A stretch of 14,495 nucleotides of DNA. It comes from Fibrobacteraceae bacterium. Lineage in GTDB: Bacteria; Fibrobacterota; Fibrobacteria; Fibrobacterales; Fibrobacteraceae. The DNA lies in assembly GCA_021443045.1 (NCBI GenBank), contig JABUUT010000023.1, forward strand, positions 1-14,495, given 5' to 3'. Every line of letters begins with the position of its first letter. Position 1 is the stretch's first letter. The position numbers were made by a program, and so were the translations under genes. The notes beneath the pieces were generated by a model that searched no databases, was not told where the DNA came from, and was given only the letters and a program-made list of their open reading frames with translations. Positions 6,574 to 12,868 of this stretch are shown piece by piece.

Positions 6574-8701
6574 GTGTATCTTTTTTTTGTTGCTGGTTGC
6601 AGTACCCCTTTGGGCTTCGGTTAATGTATCCTCTTTTCAGGCATACGTCGACTCTGTGGTTCCTGGTTCTCGCTATGGACTTTCCATTCGCTCTGTAAAG
6701 CAGGGAAAAGAATTGGTGAACATTCGCGGGGGTGAAAAGTTTACGCCTGCCAGCACCTTAAAAACGCTGACCACTGCAACGGCCATTCATTTTTTACCGC
6801 TGGACTACGCCCCCGAAACAAAGTTGTCTTTAAATGGAAGCTTGCGGAACAATGTTTTTTGGGGCAGTATTTTAGTACATGGCGAAGGAGACCCCAATTT
6901 TTCGGGGCGCTATTATGCCGACCCCTTTCACATTCTAAACTCCATGGCCGATTCTATTCGCAGCCTTGGCGTTGATACCATTCGGGGTACACTGGATTTG
7001 GATTCTGCCTATTATTCTGGCCCTTGGAAGGCGGAACACTGGCGAAAGAATTTTTATAACGCCTGGTATGGTGCCGAAATTGGACCATTGAATTTTAATG
7101 ACAATTGCACCATGATTCGTTTTAAACCTGGCGCAGACATTGGTGATTCTGCCGTAGTTTCCATTGTTCCTGATGTGGGCTATGTAAAAGTGGTCAATAA
7201 AATGACGACCGCCTCAAAGAAACAAAGAAAATGGACCTACGATATTGATCCAGAAAAGTCTGTAATTACATTGGGAGGTTCCATTGGAATAGGGGTAGAT
7301 TCTGCCCAACTGGTGCTCCCCATTCGAGGACCCATCGGTTACTTTAAGGCGGCCCTTCTTTATGCCTTTAAGGAACGGGGCATAACCTTTGTTGAAACTC
7401 CCATGACTCCTCCGGGAATTGTCATTAAGGATTTTTCTTATTCGGCTGCTCCTTTTTTGAGTATTCTGGATGAAATCAATCAGCGTAGCCAGAACTTTCA
7501 TGCCGAGGCTTTGTTCCGCAATTTGGGAGCCCAAATGGCCGGAAAGGGGAGCGTTGAAGGTGGCCGTGAAATGGAAGAAAAGTTTCTTGCAGAAATAGGT
7601 ATAGACAAGGACGATTTTGAGGTGTGGGATGGCTGTGGGCTTTCTCCTAAAGACAAGCTGAAACCTTCTACAGAAACAAAACTTTTATCAACCATGGCAA
7701 GGCATTCCAAGGGTTCTTATTACATAAACAGCTTTGCTGGACCTGCTTTGGGAACAGGTGGAAAACGCATGCTCACTTTGGCTTACCCATGGCTAACTCG
7801 TTTTAAAACAGGTTTTATTGGGGAAGCCCATGGGCTGGCCGGTTATGTGTTTACCATAGATGGGGATACCCTTGCCGTTGCCATGTACCTAAATGAAACT
7901 GGAAAAAATCCAGACGCCACCTGCAAGAATGTGCTAGATACTTTATGGCTTCGTGTAGTGTCTCAGGCCAATGCCAACTACCACTCTTTAATGGAAATGA
8001 AAAATCTCTGGCTTTCGGGGTTGTTCCTAAAAAACTTTCATGAACGTCTGGAATTTTTTTCTAGTGCCTTAATAGGTAAACCCTACTTGCTTGGACCGAT
8101 GGGCGAAAGCTACATAGATTCCATTGAACCCAAGCCGCTTGTTAATTTAGACTCCGTGGATTGCGTGACTTATGTGGAGCATGCCTTAGCTTTAACCCGG
8201 GCGACCCACGAAGATTCCATTTTTACCACCCTTCAACAAATACGATACTTTAATGGCAAAATAAACTATTTGAGCCGCAAGCATTACATGCTCGTTGATT
8301 GGGTGGGCGAGGGTAAATACGCCAAGGCCATTCGCATGCCAGGAGACACCACCATTTTTAGAACCATGCCTAAACGAGATTTTTTTAAGGCTAAAAAATT
8401 GAATTTTGGTTTGGATAAAAATTCAGAAATCAACTACCTGCCCTACCACAAGGCTTTGCAGTGGGCTTCTCTACCTTACGAAGGAGAGGCTAAAGTTATG
8501 GGTGTTGCCTTTATTGGTGCCTCCGAAAAAATCGATGCCACCCACACAGGTTTTGTGGTGCTTCGCACAGGAGAAACTCCCAAATTGCGGCATGCTTCCA
8601 GCCTACGCAAAAAAGTGGTAGAGCAACCTTTCTTAGAATACTTGCAGAGCCGCAAGGGAAAATTGCCTGGGGTTACATTCTTTGAATTTGTTGTAAAATA
8701 G
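6560..8701 (+). CDS. Fusion of PBP4/DacB-type D-Ala-D-Ala peptidase (S13) and DUF1460 amidase
   Basis: A 713-residue exported protein predicted to trim peptidoglycan in the periplasm. Residues 1-20 are a signal peptide ending in WAS. Residues about 25-475 form a peptidase S13 (DacB) domain with all three catalytic motifs: STLK (S65, K68), SQN (S310, N312) and KTG (416-418), at almost the same positions as in E. coli PBP4. DGCGLSP at 357-363 matches the family DGSGLS box. Such enzymes are D,D-carboxypeptidases and endopeptidases. Residues about 490-713 match DUF1460, an NlpC/P60-like family reported to be an N-acetylmuramoyl-L-alanine amidase: VDCVTYVE with likely nucleophile C535, THTGFVV with H662, and RHAS at 677-680. 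The frame is continuous with no sign of a stitched frameshift. The gene starts inside aroA, with GAGGA upstream at 6544-6548, consistent with translational coupling. Confidence 0.88.
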   Translation: MPRCKCIFFLLLVAVPLWASVNVSSFQAYVDSVVPGSRYGLSIRSVKQGKELVNIRGGEKFTPASTLKTLTTATAIHFLPLDYAPETKLSLNGSLRNNVFWGSILVHGEGDPNFSGRYYADPFHILNSMADSIRSLGVDTIRGTLDLDSAYYSGPWKAEHWRKNFYNAWYGAEIGPLNFNDNCTMIRFKPGADIGDSAVVSIVPDVGYVKVVNKMTTASKKQRKWTYDIDPEKSVITLGGSIGIGVDSAQLVLPIRGPIGYFKAALLYAFKERGITFVETPMTPPGIVIKDFSYSAAPFLSILDEINQRSQNFHAEALFRNLGAQMAGKGSVEGGREMEEKFLAEIGIDKDDFEVWDGCGLSPKDKLKPSTETKLLSTMARHSKGSYYINSFAGPALGTGGKRMLTLAYPWLTRFKTGFIGEAHGLAGYVFTIDGDTLAVAMYLNETGKNPDATCKNVLDTLWLRVVSQANANYHSLMEMKNLWLSGLFLKNFHERLEFFSSALIGKPYLLGPMGESYIDSIEPKPLVNLDSVDCVTYVEHALALTRATHEDSIFTTLQQIRYFNGKINYLSRKHYMLVDWVGEGKYAKAIRMPGDTTIFRTMPKRDFFKAKKLNFGLDKNSEINYLPYHKALQWASLPYEGEAKVMGVAFIGASEKIDATHTGFVVLRTGETPKLRHASSLRKKVVEQPFLEYLQSRKGKLPGVTFFEFVVK

Positions 8702-8719
8702 TGGAGCCTTAAAGGGCTG

Positions 8720-9163
8720 TTACTCTATACTAAATGCAATTAGGGCCACCATTTGGCAAGGGTTTTCATCTTTGGTGCTTTGGCTTTCAAAGGCAGTCCA
8801 TGCATCAGGGGCCCATCCATAGGCGTTCATGGAAAGTTCGTTACCCATGGCGGTTTCTGCTTCTTCTATTTTTGCCCAGTCCATTTCACCATGGCAAATG
8901 TAGTACCGCAACATTCCCAAGGATTCCATAACTTCCGGGTAATCGTCTACCAGTTGCAGGGCACATTCCTTAAAACTTTTACCACTAATACGAATAATGC
9001 GGTAAAGTCTTTTGCGGCCTAAAAATTGTTGCAAATCGGCGGTGTCCATGGGAATTTTTGCTTGATCTCCAAAGAATACAACCAGTTCACGAAAAATTTC
9101 GGAGCTTTCATCCATGAGGGGGGAGAATCTCTTGATGGCTGCTGCAATTTCTAGGTTTTTCAT
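8720..9163 (-). CDS. Uncharacterised 147-residue cytoplasmic protein
   Basis: I do not recognise this family. There is no signal peptide or membrane segment. The N-terminal two thirds look mainly helical and charged (starts MKNLEIAAAIKRF, then a FLGRKRLYRIIR stretch), and the C-terminal part is rich in aromatic residues (GWAPDAWTAF near 116-125). It is convergent with the cell-wall fusion gene (18-base gap) and divergent from the YhhN gene (131-base gap). A credible -10/-35 pair just before the ATG, and the absence of a second similar frame, support it as a real gene. No Shine-Dalgarno sequence is seen, and the mRNA may be nearly leaderless. No function is proposed. Confidence 0.7.
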   Translation of the reverse strand: MKNLEIAAAIKRFSPLMDESSEIFRELVVFFGDQAKIPMDTADLQQFLGRKRLYRIIRISGKSFKECALQLVDDYPEVMESLGMLRYYICHGEMDWAKIEEAETAMGNELSMNAYGWAPDAWTAFESQSTKDENPCQMVALIAFSIE

Positions 9164-9172
9164 AACAGAATA

Positions 9173-9200
9173 AATATAGATAAATGATTTTTTTTTACAA
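9173..9200 (-). promoter_or_regulatory. Putative promoter of the 147-residue gene, near-leaderless
   Basis: On the minus strand TTGTAA (complement of 9195-9200) and TATATT (complement of 9173-9178) are 16 bases apart. The TATATT ends 9 bases before the ATG at 9163, so the predicted 5' leader is only about two bases. The intervening TATTCTGTT offers no ribosome binding site. Confidence 0.45.
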
Positions 9201-9271
9201 TGGAGTTGATTCCCATGAGCCCTATTTTGAATAAATTTTATATAAAGTATAAAAAAAGGGCATAAACATTG

Positions 9272-9289
9272 TATATTTAAGGCTAGAGG
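9272..9289 (+). promoter_or_regulatory. Putative -10 box and Shine-Dalgarno of the YhhN gene
   Basis: TATATT at 9272-9277 could be a -10 box that would start transcription around 9284. AGAGG at 9285-9289 then sits 5 bases before the ATG at 9295. An alternative -10 is TATAAA at 9248-9253 with TTGAAT at 9227-9232 (15-base spacing, short). An ATG at 9291 is in another frame and is not the start. Confidence 0.35.
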
Positions 9290-9294
9290 TATGT

Positions 9295-10014
9295 ATGAGT
9301 AAAAAACTATTAATATTCTTTGTGGTTGAGTTAATCATGCTTTCACTGCTGATTGCAACCCGTGTCTGTGGTTGGGGTAGCATAGCGGATTTGGCGTTCA
9401 AAACATTGGCTAGTATGGCTTTTGTGGCCATGGGCATTACCGGGCTATGCGAGGTAAAAAATAATGGCGAAAATGCTAATAGGGAAGTTTCTGTAAAGTA
9501 TGCCAAATCGATTATTGGTGGTTTGGTATGTGCGTTGCTAGGTGATGTGTTTTTGGATATTCCTAGTGATGGCAGCATTTTCTTTATAATTGGGGTGGCT
9601 TGCTTTGCTTTCGCCCACGTGTGCTACTCCATTGGTTTTTTCAAAGTGGCCTGTTTAAAGGCTGTAGACTTTTTGGTAATGCTGGGGGTATTTGGCATTA
9701 CACTTTGCTTTTTGCTATTTGGTGGCACATTTGAATTTAAGGGATTGTTTCCTGTTCTTTTGGGTTATGCCGCTATTATTTCTTTTATGGTGGCCAAGGC
9801 TATTTCTCTATACCGCAACAAGGACGTTCGCAAGCAGGCCTATGTACACACTTTGGTAGGTGCTTTGCTGTTTATTGCATCCGACATAATTTTGCTGTAT
9901 TGCCTCTTTGGCGTTAATACACCTTTGTACATGACCATTTTTAATTTAATAACCTATTACTTAGGCCAGGCCTTTATTGCTTCGCCTTTGGGAAAGGGTG
10001 TTTTAAAAGATTAA
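9295..10014 (+). CDS. YhhN/TMEM86 family lysoplasmalogenase
   Basis: A 239-residue inner-membrane protein with about eight hydrophobic segments spanning nearly its whole length. Family motifs are visible: LLGDVFLD at 81-88, FAFAHVCYS at 104-112 (H108), GALLFIASD at 189-197 and YYLGQAFIA at 221-229. The conserved Asp and His residues are thought to form the active site. The best-studied relative, mammalian TMEM86B, cleaves the vinyl-ether bond of lysoplasmalogens to give a fatty aldehyde and a glycerophospho-head group; activity of this bacterial protein is inferred from family. The context fits, since anaerobic rumen bacteria, including the organism now called Fibrobacter succinogenes, are reported to contain plasmalogens. 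The gene is convergent with the hydrolase gene (17-base AT-rich gap) and stands alone. Confidence 0.85.
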   Translation: MSKKLLIFFVVELIMLSLLIATRVCGWGSIADLAFKTLASMAFVAMGITGLCEVKNNGENANREVSVKYAKSIIGGLVCALLGDVFLDIPSDGSIFFIIGVACFAFAHVCYSIGFFKVACLKAVDFLVMLGVFGITLCFLLFGGTFEFKGLFPVLLGYAAIISFMVAKAISLYRNKDVRKQAYVHTLVGALLFIASDIILLYCLFGVNTPLYMTIFNLITYYLGQAFIASPLGKGVLKD

Positions 10015-10031
10015 AGCTTTACTCTAAAATT

Positions 10032-10877
10032 TTATTTTACCATGCCTGGCGCTGGCAGGTGCATGCCAGCCATAAAAAGACCGTTTTCTTTAGCGTAGTC
10101 GATAAGGCGTTTGCGGCTTTCGGCAGATTTTGGCTTGTCCATGTCATAGTTAGAGTTAACTCTAGGTTCCTTGATTTGCAGGGCGTAACCATGCATCAAG
10201 TCGCCGATGATGAGAAGCTCGTTGTAGCGGAAGGCGGTATGGCCGGGTGTGTGGCCTACGGCGTCAATGGAAAGTACTTGGTTTGGCAGGGAATCTCCAA
10301 AGGAGAACAGTTTGAGATTGTCTTTGTATGTGCCCAAAATAGCCTTTTGCAAGTCGTTCTTGGGAATGTCGTTCATCCAGGCGTCATGTTCCGCCTTGCA
10401 TAGGTAAATGGTGGCGTTCTTGAAAACTTTTTCCATGCCCTTGGCAGTTTTGTTTACAAGGCCCCCGATGTGGTCTCCGTGGAGGTGTGTCAAATACACC
10501 ATTTTAATTTGGTCGGGACTTACGCCGATTTTTTTGAAAGAGGCCATCATGTTTCCGCCCATAAAGCCAAGGCCCGCATCAAAGAGAATGTATTCCCCAT
10601 TCACTTTCAAAAGAAATACGCTGACGGATGCAGGCACCCCGTTTGGAAGGTTCATGGAATTGTAGAGGGAATCGCTTGCGTCGCTAAAAAGGTCGCGGGG
10701 CATCAGCTTTTCATCGGGATTGTCTTTAATCCAGGTGACGCTAGCTCCTGTGGATAAGGTGACCGTTTTGTAGCTGGCTGAATTTTGAGCAGCTTGCTTT
10801 GTGTTTTTTTCGGCAGCCGTTGAAAGGGAGAAAAATAATGCGGTTGCAAGAACCAGTTTAATTGGGAATAGCTTCAT
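10032..10877 (-). CDS. Exported metallo-beta-lactamase-fold hydrolase
   Basis: A 281-residue protein with an N-terminal signal peptide (MKLFPIKLVLATALFF, cleavage near residue 21-22), so it acts in the periplasm or outside the cell. The dinuclear zinc site of the fold looks complete: HLHGDH at 131-136 (H131, H133, D135, H136), H213 in HTPGHTAF, D226 in IIGDLMHG and H273 in GMHLPAPG. Overall layout resembles the lactonase-like MBL hydrolases rather than class B beta-lactamases, but the substrate cannot be assigned. The start is fixed by the signal peptide. A terminator hairpin ends 16 bases before the ATG and there is no Shine-Dalgarno sequence, so the gene probably has its own promoter and a leaderless mRNA. 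Confidence 0.88.
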   Translation of the reverse strand: MKLFPIKLVLATALFFSLSTAAEKNTKQAAQNSASYKTVTLSTGASVTWIKDNPDEKLMPRDLFSDASDSLYNSMNLPNGVPASVSVFLLKVNGEYILFDAGLGFMGGNMMASFKKIGVSPDQIKMVYLTHLHGDHIGGLVNKTAKGMEKVFKNATIYLCKAEHDAWMNDIPKNDLQKAILGTYKDNLKLFSFGDSLPNQVLSIDAVGHTPGHTAFRYNELLIIGDLMHGYALQIKEPRVNSNYDMDKPKSAESRKRLIDYAKENGLFMAGMHLPAPGMVK

Positions 10878-10883
10878 GTTTTT

Positions 10884-10889
10884 AATATA
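10884..10889 (-). promoter_or_regulatory. Candidate -10 box of the MBL-fold hydrolase gene, leaderless
   Basis: TATATT on the minus strand ends 6 bases (AAAAAC) before the ATG at 10877, so transcription would begin at about the start codon. The -35 region falls inside the adjacent terminator hairpin, where no good TTGACA-like hexamer is seen. The call rests on the -10 box and the lack of any ribosome binding site. Confidence 0.4.
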
Positions 10890-10890
10890 A

Positions 10891-10922
10891 CAAAAAGGCA
10901 GAAGAAAGTATCTTCTGCCTTT
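10891..10922 (-). terminator. Strong intrinsic terminator on the minus strand
   Basis: Perfect 12-base arms AAAGGCAGAAGA (10894-10905) and TCTTCTGCCTTT (10911-10922) enclose a 5-base loop. Read on the minus strand the stem ends in TTTTTG, a terminator-like U-run. It would stop transcripts coming from pgi about 190 bases beyond the pgi stop codon and insulate the hydrolase gene. On the plus strand only three T follow, so it works best in the minus direction. Confidence 0.75.
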
Positions 10923-11093
10923 AATGCTATATGTTGAACTAGGGGTTAGTCCTTGATGCAGCGGAGTGGGTACTATTCCCTATCCCCTATCGCGATGCTC
11001 CAGGGTCCAGGGCTAAAGGCCGCTCTAGGGCTAAAGGCAGCTCCAGAATGACCTGGCTGATTGCCAATCACTAGCCACCAACAACCAGCCACC
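10923..11093. other. Non-coding spacer with short repeats between pgi and the hydrolase gene
   Basis: No credible gene lies here. The stretch holds two abutting CCCTATC copies (10978-10991), the 18-base tandem repeat listed separately, a TCCAGAATGA segment (11042-11051), and a run of CCA-rich short repeats (about 11073-11093). This patchwork looks like repetitive extragenic DNA. It lies downstream of pgi and upstream of the terminator, so it could be transcribed as a long pgi 3' end. Confidence 0.5.
11009..11044. repeat. Tandem repeat, two 18-base copies
   Basis: Copy one begins AGGGCTAAAGGCCGCTC at 11009 and copy two AGGGCTAAAGGCAGCTC at 11027. The unit is 18 bases long and the copies differ at one base within the shared 17. 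It lies in the non-coding spacer downstream of pgi. Confidence 0.8.
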
Positions 11094-11114
11094 GAAAATC
11101 GCAAAGCGATTTTC
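11094..11114 (-). terminator. Hairpin at the pgi stop codon, possible first terminator
   Basis: Nine-base arms GAAAATCGC (11094-11102) and GCGATTTTC (11106-11114) surround a 3-base loop. On the minus strand the hairpin begins with the last base of the pgi stop codon TAG, and the 3' arm ends in TTTTC. The A-run, GC core and T-run shape resembles an intrinsic terminator with a short core, weaker than the hairpin at 10891-10922. It could also protect the pgi mRNA 3' end. Confidence 0.5.
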
Positions 11115-12775
11115 TAGGCTTGATGTTTCTTGAACCACTTGATGAGCTGGTTGGTGGAGCTGTCGTGAGCCAGTTCCGTGTCCTTGGCCAGTTCAGGCAG
11201 AATCTTCTTGGCAAGCTGCTTGCCCAGTTCAACACCCCACTGGTCGTAGCTGTTGATGTTCCAGATAACGCCCTGGGTGAAGATTTTGTGTTCGTACATG
11301 GCGATGAGAGCACCCAGCGTTTCGGGAGAAACGTATTCCATCATAATGGAGTTGGTTGGCTTGTTGCCTTCGAACACCTTGTGTGGGGCGAGGAATGCGA
11401 TTTCCTCTTCGCTCTTGCCATCCTTGCGGAGTTCTTCGGCAGCCTGTGCCAAAGTTTTTCCGTTCATCAAGGCTTCGGGCTGGGCAAAGAAGTTGCTGAG
11501 CAGCTTCTGGTGGTGATCGCCCACCTTGTTGTGGCTGTTTGCAGGGGCAATAAAGTCGCAAGGAATCATCTTGGTGCCCTGGTGGATCAGCTGGTAGAAG
11601 GCGTGCTGGCCGTTGGTGCCCGGTTCGCCCCAGAGGATAGGGCCAGTCTGGTAGTTCACACGCTTGGAATCGCGGTCCACAGTTTTACCGTTAGATTCCA
11701 TGTCGGCCTGCTGGAAGTAGGCGGCAAGGCGGTGCAGGTACTGGTCGTAGGGGAGCATGGCGTAGCTGGAGGCTCCAAAGAAGTTGTTGTACCACACGCC
11801 AATGAGGGCTAGGATCACAGGGAGGTTCTTTTCCACGGGAGCGGTCTTGAAATGCTGATCCATTTCGTAGGCACCCTGGTGGAGCTTCATGTAGTTGTCA
11901 AAACCGATGCGAAGCGCGATGGAAAGACCGATGGCAGACCACAGGGAGTAGCGGCCACCTACCCAGTTCCAGAAGGCGAACATGTTGGCAGGGTCAATGC
12001 CGAATTCGGTAACGGCTTCGGTGTTGGTGGAAAGAGCCACAAAGTGCTTGGCAATGGACTTTTCGTCGCCTCCAAAGGCCTTGAGAACGGCAGCCTTTGC
12101 AGTTTCGGCGTTGGTCATGGTTTCGAGGGTGGTAAAAGTCTTGGAAGCCACAATAAAGAGTGTTTCTTCGATGTTCACCTTCTTCAAGGTTTCGGCCATG
12201 TGGGTGCCATCGATGTTGGAAACAAAGTAGCATTCCGGAGAAGTTTCGCCTGCGGTGGGCTTTTCGGCGTAGGGCTTCAAGGCTTCTGTCACCATGACGG
12301 GGCCCAAATCAGAGCCGCCAATACCGATGTTCACCACATACTTGATGGACTTGCCGGTGTGGCCCTTCCACTTGCCAGAGCGAACCAGAGCGCAGAATTC
12401 TTTCATGTGTTCAAGAACTTCGCGAACTTCGGGCATCACGTCCTTGCCATCGACGCAGATGGCTTCGTTACCCTTGTAGCGGAGTGCGGTGTGGAGCACG
12501 GCGCGCTTTTCGGTGGTGTTGATTTTTTCGCCGCCAAAATACTTGGCGCGGATGTCTTCGAAATTGGCAGACTTCAAAAGGTCCTGGAGCTTGGCCATGG
12601 TCTCGTCGGTGATGATGTTCTTGGAGAAGTCCAAGAAAAGGCCGCAAGCTTCGGCGCTGAACTTTTCGGCGCGGGCGGGGTCTTTGGCGAAGAGTTCCTT
12701 CATGTGCCAGGTCTTGGCCACTTCGGCATGGGCTTCGAGGGCCTTCCATTCCATAGAATCTGTCAATTTAGACAT
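11114..12775 (-). CDS. pgi: Glucose-6-phosphate isomerase
   Basis: Cytoplasmic glycolytic and gluconeogenic enzyme interconverting glucose-6-phosphate and fructose-6-phosphate. The 553 residues match E. coli (549). Seen in order: sugar-phosphate loop GIGGSDLG 151-158, signature VGGRYS 272-277, catalytic E360 in QQADMESNGK, GEPGTNGQHAFYQ 383-395 with H391, and the C-terminal signature SYDQWGVELGK ending in K519. These correspond to E. coli E355, H386 and K514. The start is supported by AAAGGA 7 bases upstream. Codon use is markedly C- and G-ending (GCC, AAG, CTC, TTC) compared with its neighbours, as expected of a highly expressed gene. The strong bias leaves long open frames on the opposite strand, which are not genes. 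It is divergent from the antiporter gene and transcribed alone. Confidence 0.97.
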   Translation of the reverse strand: MSKLTDSMEWKALEAHAEVAKTWHMKELFAKDPARAEKFSAEACGLFLDFSKNIITDETMAKLQDLLKSANFEDIRAKYFGGEKINTTEKRAVLHTALRYKGNEAICVDGKDVMPEVREVLEHMKEFCALVRSGKWKGHTGKSIKYVVNIGIGGSDLGPVMVTEALKPYAEKPTAGETSPECYFVSNIDGTHMAETLKKVNIEETLFIVASKTFTTLETMTNAETAKAAVLKAFGGDEKSIAKHFVALSTNTEAVTEFGIDPANMFAFWNWVGGRYSLWSAIGLSIALRIGFDNYMKLHQGAYEMDQHFKTAPVEKNLPVILALIGVWYNNFFGASSYAMLPYDQYLHRLAAYFQQADMESNGKTVDRDSKRVNYQTGPILWGEPGTNGQHAFYQLIHQGTKMIPCDFIAPANSHNKVGDHHQKLLSNFFAQPEALMNGKTLAQAAEELRKDGKSEEEIAFLAPHKVFEGNKPTNSIMMEYVSPETLGALIAMYEHKIFTQGVIWNINSYDQWGVELGKQLAKKILPELAKDTELAHDSSTNQLIKWFKKHQA

Positions 12776-12782
12776 AGTTTAA

Positions 12783-12824
12783 TCCTTTCCGCAAAAAGCG
12801 GTAATTTGTTGCACGCTAAATGTA
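12783..12824 (-). promoter_or_regulatory. pgi leader: -10 box, small hairpin and Shine-Dalgarno
   Basis: On the minus strand a TACATT (complement of 12819-12824) may be the -10 box, with no clear -35. The transcript would then carry a small hairpin, CCGC-TTTTT-GCGG (12789-12801), directly abutting the Shine-Dalgarno AAAGGA (complement of 12783-12788), which sits 7 bases before the ATG. This is one of the few genes here with a true leader. Confidence 0.4.
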
Positions 12825-12856
12825 GAAAAAATTTAGATTTATGGGCACCTTTACCT

Positions 12857-12862
12857 AGAGGA
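12857..12862 (+). promoter_or_regulatory. Shine-Dalgarno AGAGGA fixing the antiporter start
   Basis: AGAGGA lies 6 bases before the ATG at 12869 and selects this start within a reading frame that stays open far upstream through DNA antisense to pgi. The protein homology also begins here. A TAGATT at 12834-12839 is a weak -10 candidate. Confidence 0.6.
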
Positions 12863-12868
12863 TTCGTT

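Noticed and set aside
8705..8718. Short inverted repeat AGCC...GGCT between two convergent genes
   Set aside because: Four base pairs only, no T-run on either side; not enough for a terminator.
10012..10021. Palindrome TAAAGCTTTA at the convergent YhhN/hydrolase junction
   Set aside because: Ten bases of AT-rich symmetry overlapping a stop codon is expected by chance; no terminator structure.
11120..11812. 230-codon plus-strand open frame
   Set aside because: Antisense to the pgi 3' half. It is a by-product of the strong pgi codon bias; no ribosome binding site or recognisable motif.
11852..12868. Open frame of 339 codons upstream of and in frame with the antiporter
   Set aside because: It is exactly antisense to pgi, has glycine- and valine-rich composition with no membrane or known domain character, and a Shine-Dalgarno sequence plus homology place the real start at 12869.
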